A stretch of 64,000 nucleotides of DNA from Reinekea blandensis MED297 (GTDB lineage Bacteria; Pseudomonadota; Gammaproteobacteria; Pseudomonadales; Natronospirillaceae). Both the position numbers and the translations under genes were made by a program. The notes beneath the pieces are model-generated. The model was not told where the DNA came from and did not search any database. It saw nothing but the letters and a program-made list of their open reading frames with translations. Where the stretch lies: positions 159,016 through 223,015 of the forward strand of contig NZ_CH724153.1 in assembly GCF_000153185.1 (NCBI RefSeq). Direction: 5' to 3'. How positions within the stretch are numbered: the stretch's first letter is position 1; every line of letters starts with the position of its first letter. Below, in pieces: positions 63,044-64,000 of the stretch.

Positions 63044-63688
63044 ATGAAGCTCTACACGTATTTTCGATCCTCGGCAGCGTTTCGGGTTCGCATTGCGCTG
63101 AACCTGAAAGACATTCGTTATCAGAGTGTTTATGTCAACCTGAAACCAGGACAGGATGAACAGTATCAGGAAGAATATCGGCACCTGAACCCAGAAGCCC
63201 GGGTGCCTTTTCTGGTTGATAATGATGTTCATCTTTCCCAAAGTACCGCCATTCTGGAATATCTGGAAGAGCAGTACCCCAACCCCCATTTACTTCCCGG
63301 AACGGTGAAAGCCCGGGCGACGGTGCGCCAAATTGTTAACCTCATTGCCTGTGATATTCATCCATTGAACAACCTCAGTGTTCTGGAAAAACTTAAGCAG
63401 AACTTTTCCGCCAGCCAAGAGGCCTGTGATGTTTGGTATCGGGATTGGGTTGAACGTGGCTTCGCGCCGCTGGAAGCTTTGTTGGCGCAACATGCGGGTA
63501 CCTTTTGCTTTGGTGATGAAGTCACCATGGCCGACCTGTATCTGATTCCTCAGGTCTGGAACGCACATCGCTTCTCCGTCAACATGGGGCCGTTTCCGAC
63601 TATAAGCCGGATATATCGTCATTGTTTGACTCTGCCGGCTTTTGAGGCCGCAATGCCCGAACGCCAGGATGACAATCCTAACCGCTGA
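63044..63688 (+). CDS. maiA: Maleylacetoacetate isomerase (zeta-class GST)
   Basis: A 214-residue glutathione-dependent isomerase that turns maleylacetoacetate into fumarylacetoacetate. The zeta signature SSAAFRVRIALNLK (SSCxWRVRIAL in most) has Ala where Cys is common, and the Ser pair is kept. Next are QSTAILEYLEE and the C-terminal DEVTMADLYLIPQVWNA. It ends the tyrosine operon. Confidence 0.94.
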   Translation: MKLYTYFRSSAAFRVRIALNLKDIRYQSVYVNLKPGQDEQYQEEYRHLNPEARVPFLVDNDVHLSQSTAILEYLEEQYPNPHLLPGTVKARATVRQIVNLIACDIHPLNNLSVLEKLKQNFSASQEACDVWYRDWVERGFAPLEALLAQHAGTFCFGDEVTMADLYLIPQVWNAHRFSVNMGPFPTISRIYRHCLTLPAFEAAMPERQDDNPNR

Positions 63689-63807
63689 TTGTTGTTGCTC
63701 CGTTTCACTGGCGATTTTTTGAGTTCGATTGTGAAATGTCGACCCCTTCATAGACCGTTTCCTTCGCTGTGTTAAGCTACGACGACCATTTAGAACGGAA
63801 GTGCACA

Positions 63808-64000
63808 GTGATTCGGGTAGGAACAGCGGGATTGATGGCTTTGGGTGTGTTGCTGAGTGGCTGTGAGCTGAGCAACGAGTTTGCACCTCTCGACACAAAA
63901 GACAGTCAACAACAGCCATCAATGCCACAGGCGTTGACGGGCGACTGGTACTCAGACAGCCTGGAACTGAGCTGGCAAGACGCCTCTGAAGAGGAGAACT
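63808..64000 (+). CDS. lipoprotein, 5' part only
   Basis: The gene starts at GTG 63808 (GGAA 7 bases before) and runs off the window after 64 codons. The signal peptide MIRVGTAGLMALGVLLSGC ends in a clear lipobox LSGC. The visible mature part is polar (SNEFAPLDTKDSQQQPS, then LTGDWYSDSLELSW). The family cannot be judged from this fragment. Confidence 0.7.
   Translation, partial: MIRVGTAGLMALGVLLSGCELSNEFAPLDTKDSQQQPSMPQALTGDWYSDSLELSWQDASEEEN

Overview
The window reads as an ordinary chromosomal segment of a marine-type gammaproteobacterium, probably of the Oceanospirillales/Saccharospirillaceae kind. The genus is my guess. The class rests on the recJ-prfB-lysS order, an E. coli-like PrfB frameshift cassette, gammaproteobacterial TcdA, PyrC and PntAB, and REP-like repeats. 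Coding density is high. I see no rRNA, tRNA, CRISPR array, prophage or complete insertion sequence.

Layout. 1-4.2 kb: housekeeping block recJ (3' part), prfB with its programmed +1 frameshift, and lysS. 4.7-7.6 kb: an envelope-stress-like operon (glycine-zipper protein, PepSY-like protein, PhoP/PhoQ-like pair). 7.6-21.4 kb: mixed housekeeping and unknown genes (YgjP-like peptidase, MalY-like lyase, tcdA, a TIGR03546/TIGR03545-like pair, a divergent pseudouridine synthase, aspC/tyrB, uvrB, pyrC, a DUF3080-like lipoprotein). 21.6-42.4 kb: a nitrogen region built around urea. It has a permease-fused hybrid histidine kinase and a LuxR-type response regulator, then metY, an S66 peptidase and an MBL protein, a divergent MHYT/degenerate-GGDEF protein, and one long run urtABCDE-ureDABCEFG-hupE. 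UrtABCDE imports urea, urease splits it, UreDEFG load nickel and HupE probably brings nickel in. 42.4-47.1 kb: small accessory genes around a structured 265-bp MITE-like element, with a secreted M28 peptidase, a HAD protein, a GFA-fold protein and MazG. 47.2-50.2 kb: a REP doublet and pntAB. 50.3-56.2 kb: a second MITE-like element and a TRAP transporter for organic (probably 2-oxo) acids with two unusual membrane subunits. 56.4-60.2 kb: a soluble PAS-PAS chemoreceptor, an orphan Nmad3 protein, an acyltransferase and a MarR regulator. 60.3-63.7 kb: a tyrosine catabolism operon hppD-VOC-fah-maiA under a perfect palindromic operator. The window ends inside a lipoprotein gene.

Most worth following up: the permease-Cys-rich-kinase sensor beside the urea operon together with a 7-2-7 inverted repeat upstream of urtA; the VOC protein sitting where homogentisate dioxygenase is expected in an operon lacking hmgA; two unrelated short elements that share one fold plan (long terminal inverted repeats enclosing two hairpin arms); and a DctM permease with a soluble coiled-coil tail of about 320 residues.
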